DNA of 53,686 nt. Origin: Flavobacteriales bacterium. Its GTDB lineage: Bacteria; Bacteroidota; Bacteroidia; Flavobacteriales_D; Crocinitomicaceae. Shown one piece after another: positions 8,457-16,217 of this stretch (positions within the stretch are counted from its first letter, which is position 1; each line of letters opens with the position of its first letter). The translations under genes were made by a program, and so were the position numbers. A model generated the notes under the pieces. That model was not told the DNA's origin. It saw nothing but the letters and a program-made list of their open reading frames with translations, and ran no database searches. The DNA is taken from assembly GCA_013373595.1 (NCBI GenBank), contig JABXHO010000051.1, forward strand, positions 1-53,686, written 5' to 3'.

Positions 8457-11129
8457 ATGTGGAAAAAAAGGCTTCTTCGATTTAGTAAATGGTTCTTCGG
8501 AATCTTACTGGGTCTAGTACTTTTTATTTCACTCATCCTCTACATGTACAAGGATGAAATCTGTAATGTGGTCATCTCAAAAGCAAATACCTACCTCAAA
8601 GCAGAAGTGCATGTTTCGAAGGTTGACCTTACTTTTTGGAGTACATTCCCCAACCTTTCGGTGGATTTCAATGATGTGTTTATCCAAGATCCATTCGAAG
8701 GAGCGACCGAACGGGATACACTCTTCGCAAGTGAGATGGTGCGCTTCAAATTCAATCCTTTTGATATCTGGCGCGAAAACTATACGGTTAAATCGGTGGA
8801 GGTAAGTCCTGGAACTTTGCAGTTGAAGGTGAATGAAGAGGGAGAGGAAAATTACAATATTCTCAAGGAACAAGAAGAAGACACTACAGCATCAACTCCG
8901 GTAGATGTAAATTTGGAATCCATTGAGCTGAACAATTTCCGTGTGTCATATGACAACCGCGCTACGGATCAGTTGTACCGAACGTTTATGAAGGAAACGA
9001 CACTTTCAGGAGCGTTGAGTCAATCTGTTTTTACAACGAGTGCAACGACCAAGATGCAAATTTTGGAGGCGCGAAGCGGAAAGGTGACGCTACTCAAAAA
9101 CCAACCTGCGCAACTATCCATCCGCGTAAATGTCAATAGCGATTCAAGTACGGTTGAAATACCACCATCGACCATCTACATTTCTCAATTGCCATTTGCC
9201 TTCAACGGAAAAGTGGATAGCTTGGGATATCAATTCAATGTAAATGCAGAAAAGATTGCCATTGCTGATGCCGCTTCACGTTTTTCAGTGGACCAATCGG
9301 CTCAGGTGAAAAAATTGGAAGGGAGCGGTTACCTCTTGTTCGATTTGGATGTGGAAGGGAAAAACAAAAGTACTTCACCCGCAACCATTCAGTGCAAATT
9401 TGGTGTCGATAATGGGTTTTTGAAAGACCCAGTCTCACAGTTATCGCTTCAGAAACTCTACCTTGAAGGTGAATATTCCAATTTAGGCGGCAAGAAGAAG
9501 GAGTTTTTAGCTCTTCGAAATATTTCATTCAATACCAAAGGTGGACCGTTTCAGGGAAATGTAAAACTGACGCACTTCGACGCACCACATTTTGATGGGA
9601 GCGCCGATGGAACCATCGACTTGACGATTTTACACGCCATTTTTCATGTTCCCATGGTTGAGGAACTCAAAGGATCGTTGAAGGTTCATTCTGATTTTAT
9701 TGTGAACGGTCTTCCTCGCGAAGATGAATCAGTGGAATATACCATCCAGAAGTGCGAGGGCGAGGTCGATTTATTCGATGTGAATGTGAAATTGGAGGAC
9801 GACCAACGGGCTTTTGCAGACATCAACGGAAGAGTGTACCTCAGAAATAATGAAGCAGGATTGCAGAACATTACGCTGAATTTAGGGAAATCAGACTTTG
9901 AAGTGAATGGAGAATTCAAGGATGTGGTCAATTATTTTAAAGGAGATGGAAACCTGATTTCCGATGTAGATATTCACAGTAAACGAATCAGCATTTCCGA
10001 CCTTGGTAGTACATCCAAAGAGGAAAAGGAAGAGCTGCAGCGCATGTTCATGATTCCTGATAATATCGAGGGAACGGCGTATTTGGATGTAGGAAGAATG
10101 GATTACGAGGGGCACGTGTTCTCTGAATTGAAAGGAGATATGACCATTCGTGAACGTGTCATTAACTTCCCTCGGATTTCTGTCAACAATGGAGAAGCGG
10201 ATATCGTAGGCTCACTAAATATTGAAGAGCGCAGGCCCGAATATTTTTACATCAAAAGCAATTTGGCTTCGAAAAACATGCGTTTCAAGCCCTTGTTTAA
10301 GGAGTGGAACGATTTCCAGCAGGATGTCATTACGAGCTCGAACATCGATGGAGTAGCACAAGTGACCTTGAAGTTTGAAGCGCCGTTTGATTTAAGAGGT
10401 GGAATTATTCTCTCTGGAATTCAGGCCACAATCGGACTGCAAATCGATGAAGGAAGGCTAAGGAATGTTTCGGCATTTAAGTCAATTACCGAAAGTCTAC
10501 GAACGTCAAGTGCCAAAATGGTGATTGGTAAAAACAACATCAATTCTTTCGAAAAGAAATTACTCGATTTGAAGTTTGAGCAGTTAACCAATACCATCAT
10601 CATCAAAAACGGAATAATTACCATTCCGCAGATGTCCATTGAGTCTTCAGCGTTGGACATGGAAGTGTCGGGGCAGCACACTTTCGAGAACGTAATTGAT
10701 TACCGTTTTGGTTTCCGCTTGCGCGATATCAAAGAAGAGAAATCGAGCGAATTCGGTGAAATTGTAGACGACGGCACTGGACTCCGTGTATTCATGCGGA
10801 TGTATGGAACCTTGGACAAACCTATCATTGAATGGGACAGTGCTTCGAAGAAAGAACAATCAAAGAAAAATCGAGAAGAAGAGAAAGAAACAGTGCGGTC
10901 GATGTTCAAATCTGAGTTCGGGATATTCAAGAATGACACAACCGTGCAAGAATTCATCCCACAAAAACTTCCGAAAGAAGAATTGTTCATTGAAACCAAT
11001 GACACGATTGAAGAAGTATTCGAAGAAAACGAACGACTGTTTAACCGCAAGAAAAAGGAACGCCCACTTCTGAAGAAATGGGAGGAGGAGAAAAAGAAGA
11101 AGGAAGAAGAAGAATTTGAGTTTTTCTGA
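8457..11129 (+). CDS. AsmA family inner-membrane-anchored protein
   Basis: An 890-residue AsmA-family protein. Members are inner-membrane proteins with a long periplasmic beta-groove (bridge-like lipid-transfer type fold) implicated in outer-membrane lipid homeostasis. One N-terminal transmembrane helix (about 12-32) is followed by the AsmA start motif (VSKVDLTFWSTFPNLSVDF, where sheet-forming F/N-rich strands begin), a long run of beta-strands, and the conserved C-terminal AsmA region with GIQATIGLQIDEGRLRNVSA-type glycine-rich strands at about 650-800. The C-terminal tail (about 795-890) is highly charged and ends in a Lys/Glu-rich helix. It is probably transcribed from its own nearly leaderless promoter and lies 35 bp before the next gene. 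Confidence 0.88.
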   Translation: MWKKRLLRFSKWFFGILLGLVLFISLILYMYKDEICNVVISKANTYLKAEVHVSKVDLTFWSTFPNLSVDFNDVFIQDPFEGATERDTLFASEMVRFKFNPFDIWRENYTVKSVEVSPGTLQLKVNEEGEENYNILKEQEEDTTASTPVDVNLESIELNNFRVSYDNRATDQLYRTFMKETTLSGALSQSVFTTSATTKMQILEARSGKVTLLKNQPAQLSIRVNVNSDSSTVEIPPSTIYISQLPFAFNGKVDSLGYQFNVNAEKIAIADAASRFSVDQSAQVKKLEGSGYLLFDLDVEGKNKSTSPATIQCKFGVDNGFLKDPVSQLSLQKLYLEGEYSNLGGKKKEFLALRNISFNTKGGPFQGNVKLTHFDAPHFDGSADGTIDLTILHAIFHVPMVEELKGSLKVHSDFIVNGLPREDESVEYTIQKCEGEVDLFDVNVKLEDDQRAFADINGRVYLRNNEAGLQNITLNLGKSDFEVNGEFKDVVNYFKGDGNLISDVDIHSKRISISDLGSTSKEEKEELQRMFMIPDNIEGTAYLDVGRMDYEGHVFSELKGDMTIRERVINFPRISVNNGEADIVGSLNIEERRPEYFYIKSNLASKNMRFKPLFKEWNDFQQDVITSSNIDGVAQVTLKFEAPFDLRGGIILSGIQATIGLQIDEGRLRNVSAFKSITESLRTSSAKMVIGKNNINSFEKKLLDLKFEQLTNTIIIKNGIITIPQMSIESSALDMEVSGQHTFENVIDYRFGFRLRDIKEEKSSEFGEIVDDGTGLRVFMRMYGTLDKPIIEWDSASKKEQSKKNREEEKETVRSMFKSEFGIFKNDTTVQEFIPQKLPKEELFIETNDTIEEVFEENERLFNRKKKERPLLKKWEEEKKKKEEEEFEFF

Positions 11130-11163
11130 TAGGATTTTCTTTTTTTTGCAAGAAACTCATCCA

Positions 11164-12864
11164 ATGCACGATATTCGCTTTTCAGCCCTATTTCTGACAC
11201 TTTTTTTAATAAACAGCAATTCCTTCTCACAGATTAGTGAACCTGATGATAAGTCATTTTCCGTTGGTAGCTCTATAAGTTTAAGAAAAGAAGAAAGTTA
11301 CCCTACTGATGTAATTCACACCGAGGAGGCGACATATTTAATAGCCTCAAGAAAAAGTAAGTATGCAGGTGGTAAGCCAAATCTTTGGATTTTCGACCCA
11401 TCGAGTTTGCAGATGAAAGAGAAAGTTGAACCTAATTTAGAGGTGGATGGAGAAAAAAACTTTTACCTAACACACTTCGAGTTGTCGGGAAACCTCTACC
11501 TTGTATCTGGTAATAATGACCGAAAACAGGAAGTAAGAAAAATCTACAGTCATAAGCTTGATAAAGAGGGTAAAATTCAATCCTCCAAACTAATTGCAGA
11601 AATAGGCTTAGGAGGTGTGAAGAATATATACGGAAAGCGTGGAAGAGCGCTGATTATTGCTAGGGAATTATCCTTTCACGTGGTGAAGTCACCGGATCAA
11701 AAGAGTATTGGGTTCTTTTTCCCGAATGATTTTAAAAACGGGAACAATACCTGGAGTTTACGAGTGTACGATTCGACTTTTCAATTAACAAAGTCAGAGG
11801 AGTTTGCCATTCAAGAGGAAGGTGTTCATTTGAAAGATGCCGTACTAACTAATGATCACGATGTTTTTGCTTTGGGATTATGTGACTTCTCTCTGCTCAA
11901 GCATGACATTGCTTTATTGAGCTCTTCTCCGTTTGAGAGTTTATACCCTGTAGGAAGCAGTTACATTTTATATCATTTTAATTCGGAGTTAAAAAGTACA
12001 AATAGCACTGACCTTATGCTTACGGAAAATGGTGTACTATGCTCTAAACTAGCAATAATAGATGACGAAGTCCTTTGCTATGGATACGCAGGTGAGGTAA
12101 AATCAGGTCTTCTCAATGCTAATGTCAATATTCGTGCTCGGGGTTGCTTTTTCGTAAAATCTAACTTGCAAGGCGAGGTTGAATTCAATCAATACTATGA
12201 TTTCAACGAGGGGTGGTATAAATATACATTCCATCCTGAAAATGTAGTTTTGAAAAAGTCTGATCTTAATAGAAGAAGAGAGGACTTTCTTCTCGGAGAT
12301 GTCTTTAAGAATGATCAAGGAGACTATATGATCTTGGCTGAAAAGTATCAATATTTATATATACATTCGAGTTCTTCAGGAATGGGAGGTAGAGCAACCG
12401 TAGACAATTCGTCGGAAAATTTCATTTATGGTGATATTGCTGTAATTAGCCTATCGAATGATGGTGATTTAAACTGGATGAGACGTTTCAATAAATACGA
12501 AAGTTATGGAAAGGAAACCAGTTTTGTTTCCTCTTATCATGCTAGCTTGACAGATAATAAGTTGAGTTTATTCATAAATGATTTCCTGTATTGGACGGAC
12601 AAGGATAAATTTGATAGTTTGGGAAAGTCTGAGGTAGAAGAAGCAAGTAAACAAAGTGTTCTTTCAGAGATAATTATTGATGAAAAAGGCGAGTCACAAA
12701 GAAATGCGGTAATTACTTTTGGAGATAATCAAGAAGAAAGAGTATCCTGCAAATCGTTGAGGGTTTCTGAAGATGGTGATCTTTTGTTCTTCACTCGTTT
12801 TCTTGGAGGGAGTAAACTTGCACTAAGACATCACTATATTCGAATGGGTAAGAAAGTGTATTGA
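11164..12864 (+). CDS. Secreted protein of unknown function, possibly beta-propeller
   Basis: Start taken at 11164 (MHDIRFSALFLTLFLINSNSFSQ), which gives a standard signal peptide; an in-frame ATG 48 bp upstream overlaps the AsmA gene end and would spoil it. The 566-residue product is exported and rich in beta-strand repeats with WIFDPSSLQM-, YILYHFNSEL- and GDIAVISLSNDGDLNWMRRF-like blades, resembling the repetitive propeller-like secreted proteins of Bacteroidota, though I recognise no named family. No sorting domain is evident at the C terminus. Base composition is more AT-rich and codon use is looser than in neighbouring genes, hinting at a faster-evolving or acquired gene. Confidence 0.65.
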   Translation: MHDIRFSALFLTLFLINSNSFSQISEPDDKSFSVGSSISLRKEESYPTDVIHTEEATYLIASRKSKYAGGKPNLWIFDPSSLQMKEKVEPNLEVDGEKNFYLTHFELSGNLYLVSGNNDRKQEVRKIYSHKLDKEGKIQSSKLIAEIGLGGVKNIYGKRGRALIIARELSFHVVKSPDQKSIGFFFPNDFKNGNNTWSLRVYDSTFQLTKSEEFAIQEEGVHLKDAVLTNDHDVFALGLCDFSLLKHDIALLSSSPFESLYPVGSSYILYHFNSELKSTNSTDLMLTENGVLCSKLAIIDDEVLCYGYAGEVKSGLLNANVNIRARGCFFVKSNLQGEVEFNQYYDFNEGWYKYTFHPENVVLKKSDLNRRREDFLLGDVFKNDQGDYMILAEKYQYLYIHSSSSGMGGRATVDNSSENFIYGDIAVISLSNDGDLNWMRRFNKYESYGKETSFVSSYHASLTDNKLSLFINDFLYWTDKDKFDSLGKSEVEEASKQSVLSEIIIDEKGESQRNAVITFGDNQEERVSCKSLRVSEDGDLLFFTRFLGGSKLALRHHYIRMGKKVY

Positions 12865-12958
12865 AAGGAATAGAGTCAGTAAACGACATTAATTGGATAA
12901 CCAATCCTATCGTTGAAAACAAGAGAGAAGATGATTTTAGCCTCCCGATCCGTTTCCC

Positions 12959-13909
12959 TTAACCTTCGCTTTTCTTTGGATTACCTCGAAACTTTTGATT
13001 GAGGGAATGTGCGATGGATTTTATGCGCTTAAACTGAAATTCTTCTTCGTAAGGACGTAGGAAGAGTAGAAGTGCACCAAACATGGCAAAGTAAAAACTA
13101 ACGAGTCCAAATACGAAAAGAATTAAAAGGTGAAACGTCACTCCAGCTTTAAGAAGCAAGCCTCGATTCTTTTTATTCATGAAGAGTCCAGCAAATAGCA
13201 ATACTTCAAATGCAATTGTTAACCAGGAAAGAATCGGTAACAGTATGGGGCTGGATGTGATGCCATTCAGTAGTGGTTTCAGAAAACCAAAATGTCCAAT
13301 TAACGGATTGTTTACCCAATAGTACATGGCTGTTCCGTCTGCCCATTCTTCCACTTTTAATTTAGAGACACCCGCCTGAAAGTAGAGCAATGCAACCTGT
13401 ACGCGAATAACAAAAAAGGTACTTAAGGCAATAAGTCGTTTCGAGCGATCAAAAATCCCTGTGGGTTCACTTTTTTGCGGATACCAATGGTTGATTCGAT
13501 TGTCGGTGATGCAAATCGGAATCAGAAGAAGGGTTAAGACTGCCGTAATTTGATCGCCTCCATCAACGACCATCGCCGAGTTCGTCAGGCTAAATGCCAC
13601 CCACCAATGTAAGATGCTTGTTATCTGTGGAAGAAACCCTGAAATAACCGAGAGAAGGATGAAAATACTGATCCATTTAGCGACGTCTAGATTTTCAATA
13701 AGGCAAAAGATACCATACTGAGGAGACCCTACACAAATGGGACACGTTGGAATTCCGGCTCCTTCTCGGAACAGAACATTCATGTCGTTAAAGAGTAAGG
13801 TAATTAATGTGCCGATGGCTAAAACCGTACGTGCTACACCATAAACATTTGTCCATGGATTTGAATTGCTCAATTTCAGAGCATTTTCGCCAAATCGTTT
13901 AAATATCAT
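12959..13909 (-). CDS. SdpB-like membrane protein of an antimicrobial-peptide system (HTTM-type)
   Basis: A 316-residue polytopic membrane protein with about seven hydrophobic segments. The N-terminal SNPWTNVYGVARTVLAIGTL stretch, the HWWVAFSLTNSAMVVDGGDQ motif and the LLLIPICITDNRINHW motif match what I know of the SdpB family, which is related to the HTTM/vitamin K-dependent carboxylase-like membrane domain. In Bacillus subtilis SdpA and SdpB are required to mature the SdpC pro-toxin into the secreted SDP peptide. A Cys pair (PTCPICVG, about residue 55-60) lies in an extracytoplasmic loop. It overlaps the sdpA-like gene by 4 bp (ATGA type coupling) and sits downstream of the pre-toxin gene, supporting a joint job. 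Length is close to B. subtilis SdpB. Confidence 0.85.
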   Translation of the reverse strand: MIFKRFGENALKLSNSNPWTNVYGVARTVLAIGTLITLLFNDMNVLFREGAGIPTCPICVGSPQYGIFCLIENLDVAKWISIFILLSVISGFLPQITSILHWWVAFSLTNSAMVVDGGDQITAVLTLLLIPICITDNRINHWYPQKSEPTGIFDRSKRLIALSTFFVIRVQVALLYFQAGVSKLKVEEWADGTAMYYWVNNPLIGHFGFLKPLLNGITSSPILLPILSWLTIAFEVLLFAGLFMNKKNRGLLLKAGVTFHLLILFVFGLVSFYFAMFGALLLFLRPYEEEFQFKRIKSIAHSLNQKFRGNPKKSEG

Positions 13910-14475
13910 TTGATGTTGAGTTTCAGAAGCTTTGTTGGCATTGCCAGTTTTGTAGGAATATTGGTTGCTTTTTCATGAGAAGCGCTCCACGCCCAAGGAA
14001 TAGGTTCCTGAGTGACCACGATCACCTCTCCAGTTAGAAGCGGCTGCTTGTAGGGATTTTTTACCGTAATGGTGGGAACTGTGTCGGATTGAGCAAGTGC
14101 TAAAATCTCTTTCGGATCGCATTCGAGCCAATCTTGTTCTCGTAGGTTTTGCGTGAGTAACCCGAATTCAACACCAATTGCTCGGCCATTCCGTTTTGCA
14201 CCAAATAGATTATGAGCGTTTGAATTAGGCAAATTGCCATACGGGGTAAGCTTATCATCTGTCACGGTTAGTAAGAATACATAAGGATCTCTCGGGCTTT
14301 TTGTAAAGAAACTCCATCCTTCAGGAAGTATGCGCTGAAAACGCAACTTTGTTGCCTTGTCCATTTCGAGTGAACTGTAGGGCATGGCTGTAAGGAATAG
14401 GATTAGTGCAAGTGTTCCCCAAAACAGGACGAGTAGCCAGTAAACGGAGCCCAAAATAATTCGTTTTTTCATCAA
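13906..14475 (-). CDS. SdpA-like protein of an antimicrobial-peptide system
   Basis: A 189-residue protein with one N-terminal transmembrane helix (about 8-30) and a soluble extracytoplasmic or cytoplasmic domain. The motif LPEGWSFFTKSPRDPY (about 50-65) is the hallmark I associate with the SdpA family. SdpA works with SdpB to process the SdpC pre-toxin. It overlaps sdpB by 4 bp and follows the pre-toxin gene after an 84-bp gap that contains a hairpin-plus-T-run. The C-terminal half carries a TGEVIVVTQEPIPWAW segment that is also typical of the family. Gene order here is toxin-sdpA-sdpB, unlike the sdpA-sdpB-sdpC order of B. subtilis. Confidence 0.85.
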   Translation of the reverse strand: MMKKRIILGSVYWLLVLFWGTLALILFLTAMPYSSLEMDKATKLRFQRILPEGWSFFTKSPRDPYVFLLTVTDDKLTPYGNLPNSNAHNLFGAKRNGRAIGVEFGLLTQNLREQDWLECDPKEILALAQSDTVPTITVKNPYKQPLLTGEVIVVTQEPIPWAWSASHEKATNIPTKLAMPTKLLKLNIK

Positions 14476-14503
14476 GTAGTGTTGAAATGTAGTTGTGCCA
14501 GAC

Positions 14504-14540
14504 TAAAAATAAGGCTGAGACGTTTTACTTTCCCAGCCTC
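14504..14540 (-). terminator. Hairpin terminator/attenuator between pre-toxin and sdpA-like genes
   Basis: Read on the minus strand, AGGCTGGGA pairs with TCTCAGCCT (9 bp, one G-U) around a 10-nt loop and is followed by TATTTTTAG. It would stop part of the transcription after the toxin gene, giving more toxin than maturation-protein mRNA. Confidence 0.6.
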
Positions 14541-14559
14541 TCTAAAATTGGTTTGATCT

Positions 14560-15354
14560 CTAATTGACGTACTTCAAGTTCGTCGCAATTGAATTGATGA
14601 TCATCTCTTTTTTCAACACAGAATCCTCATTCGGTGCAGCGATAGATGAGAACCACCAAGCCATATCAACAACTACTGCCACTTCAACAGCAGCAACGGC
14701 AACTACAGCTACCAAAACAATCCATACTGGACTGAGTTGTGCACCACCATTTCCACCAGCTAATTGCAATTCTTGCATTTGTGATACCTGATTGGTTAAT
14801 TGTGATGAGTTCGCTTGAGCATTGTAAATATCGCCCTCAACAGTTGATCCAGCGGTTAAGCCTGTCTTTGTTTTGATTGCATTTGCAAGTGCTTCGTCGT
14901 AATCGGTCGTAGCATCCACATATTGTTGTGCTTTACACAAGTAATGCGCTAATTTTTGTGCGGCATCCTGCATAGTCGATTCAATAACGAAATGATCTCC
15001 ACTCTGGATTCTAGACTTAAAAGTGGAAAAGAACTGTGGGTGATTGCTCTGAATCATGTTAACTGTTTCCGAAATAATCGAATTGAATTCGTTTTTCTCT
15101 TCAGCTGACATTGGCCCTGCTTGGTCAAAGACATTTTTCAACTCAGGAATGGCTTGTGTCACTTGTCCCTCACCAAAGAAAATTCCTTTGAAAAGTTCTT
15201 CACCAGATGTTGCATTGAAATTCGTGCTCGCTTTGAGTTGTGGAGCAGGGGTGTCTTCAGACACTGTTGGGGTGATGTTTTCCTTCCCACAACCGGTGAA
15301 TAATAAAACTCCTGCAAACAAAGTTGCAGAAAAATAACCTTGAATTAGTTTCAT
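14560..15354 (-). CDS. SdpC-like lipoprotein pre-toxin
   Basis: A 264-residue lipoprotein (lipobox FTGC, Cys 22). The motif SGEELFKGIFFGEGQV (about 50-65) matches the SdpC family, whose B. subtilis member has SGEDYFRGLLFGQGEV at the same place; the following HPQFFSTFKSRIQSGDHF helix (105-122) also corresponds. As in SdpC, the C-terminal third holds a long hydrophobic segment (about 208-238, Val/Ala-rich, ending DMAWWFSS), the expected toxic peptide that collapses membrane potential in SDP. Differences: B. subtilis SDP has a disulfide, but this segment has no Cys, and a double-glycine-like sequence (ELQLAGG, 195-201) precedes it, a possible processing site. The signal is lipoprotein rather than plain Sec. 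Toxin activity is inference from homology and neighbours. Confidence 0.82.
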   Translation of the reverse strand: MKLIQGYFSATLFAGVLLFTGCGKENITPTVSEDTPAPQLKASTNFNATSGEELFKGIFFGEGQVTQAIPELKNVFDQAGPMSAEEKNEFNSIISETVNMIQSNHPQFFSTFKSRIQSGDHFVIESTMQDAAQKLAHYLCKAQQYVDATTDYDEALANAIKTKTGLTAGSTVEGDIYNAQANSSQLTNQVSQMQELQLAGGNGGAQLSPVWIVLVAVVAVAAVEVAVVVDMAWWFSSIAAPNEDSVLKKEMIINSIATNLKYVN

Positions 15355-15637
15355 AAAATAAATAATTAGATAAGTGCTTACTCTTTCTTTTTGTTAGCTA
15401 TAACAAATACATTTTCAGCTTTCTGTAAATGAATAACGGTTGCTGTAATGATATGGAATTAAATTCGTTAAAACAAGGGGATCTACTTGTTTAATGTTGA
15501 TTAATAATATGTTATAAACGAATTGGCGTCTGACAACACCGAAGCGACTAGGGTTAATCGACTTTAAATCAATGATTTGATTGTTCTTTTTGTTTTATGT
15601 TGAGAGTTCAAAAAAAGTGCACATTTCGCGATTAGGC

Positions 15638-16084
15638 TTAACGTTTGTATTTTTTTGAATTGGATCGAATAATTAGATAGGGAATGCCCACCACAATGGC
15701 TAAAAGACACGCCGAAATTTCGATTTCACTGTTGTTAAAGATGATTGTGCCGAGCGCTCCAAGTAACATCACGAGTGCCATTCCCCAGGTAACATTTCGG
15801 AAAAGAGTCGCAATGCCGTCGATATCTACTTTTGACTTTTCAGACTCTGACATAGTGTTGTAGCCAGCTATTAAGAAGTAAAGTTTTCCATATTTGATGG
15901 CAGCTCCCAGAAAAATTAAAATGATTGCAGCGATAATCATGATCGAGACGATATACGTGAATAATTGTTGATCCAGAGTAAGGTACAAAAAGTTTATGTA
16001 TTTGATGAATAGCGATGGGTAAAGTGAATAGAGTTCGAGGTTTCGATCGTTCTTGGCGCAAGAAGTCACAGGGTAGATTTTCAC
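15638..16084 (-). CDS. Small DUF3784-like membrane protein, candidate Sdp immunity protein
   Basis: A 148-residue membrane protein with hydrophobic helices at about 45-65, 95-113 and 120-138. GKLYFLIAGYNTMSESEKSK is the characteristic start motif of DUF3784-like proteins, which usually begin close to it; the ATG at 15940 (MIIAAIILIF) would give a 100-residue protein of normal family length, so the first 48 residues may not be translated. It lies upstream of and in the same direction as the Sdp-like toxin cassette, with a 283-bp AT-rich gap. In B. subtilis the neighbouring SdpI membrane protein gives immunity to SDP; a short multi-pass protein here is a reasonable immunity candidate, but the link is only positional. 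Confidence 0.6.
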   Translation of the reverse strand: MKIYPVTSCAKNDRNLELYSLYPSLFIKYINFLYLTLDQQLFTYIVSIMIIAAIILIFLGAAIKYGKLYFLIAGYNTMSESEKSKVDIDGIATLFRNVTWGMALVMLLGALGTIIFNNSEIEISACLLAIVVGIPYLIIRSNSKKYKR

Positions 16085-16217
16085 TTAGATTAAATGATTA
16101 TCGGATAGGTATGCGTAGCTGTTTGCAGTGGTACATGAACAAATCGTTTAAATTATCCTCGGTTCTACCTTATTTTGCACACGTTTTTTCTCCTTAGAAC
16201 GTTGTACATTCGTAACA

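Noticed and set aside
12959-13909. A vitamin K-dependent gamma-carboxylase enzyme
   Set aside because: Only the HTTM-type membrane part is present; the SdpB-specific motifs and the linked SdpA/SdpC-like genes explain it better.
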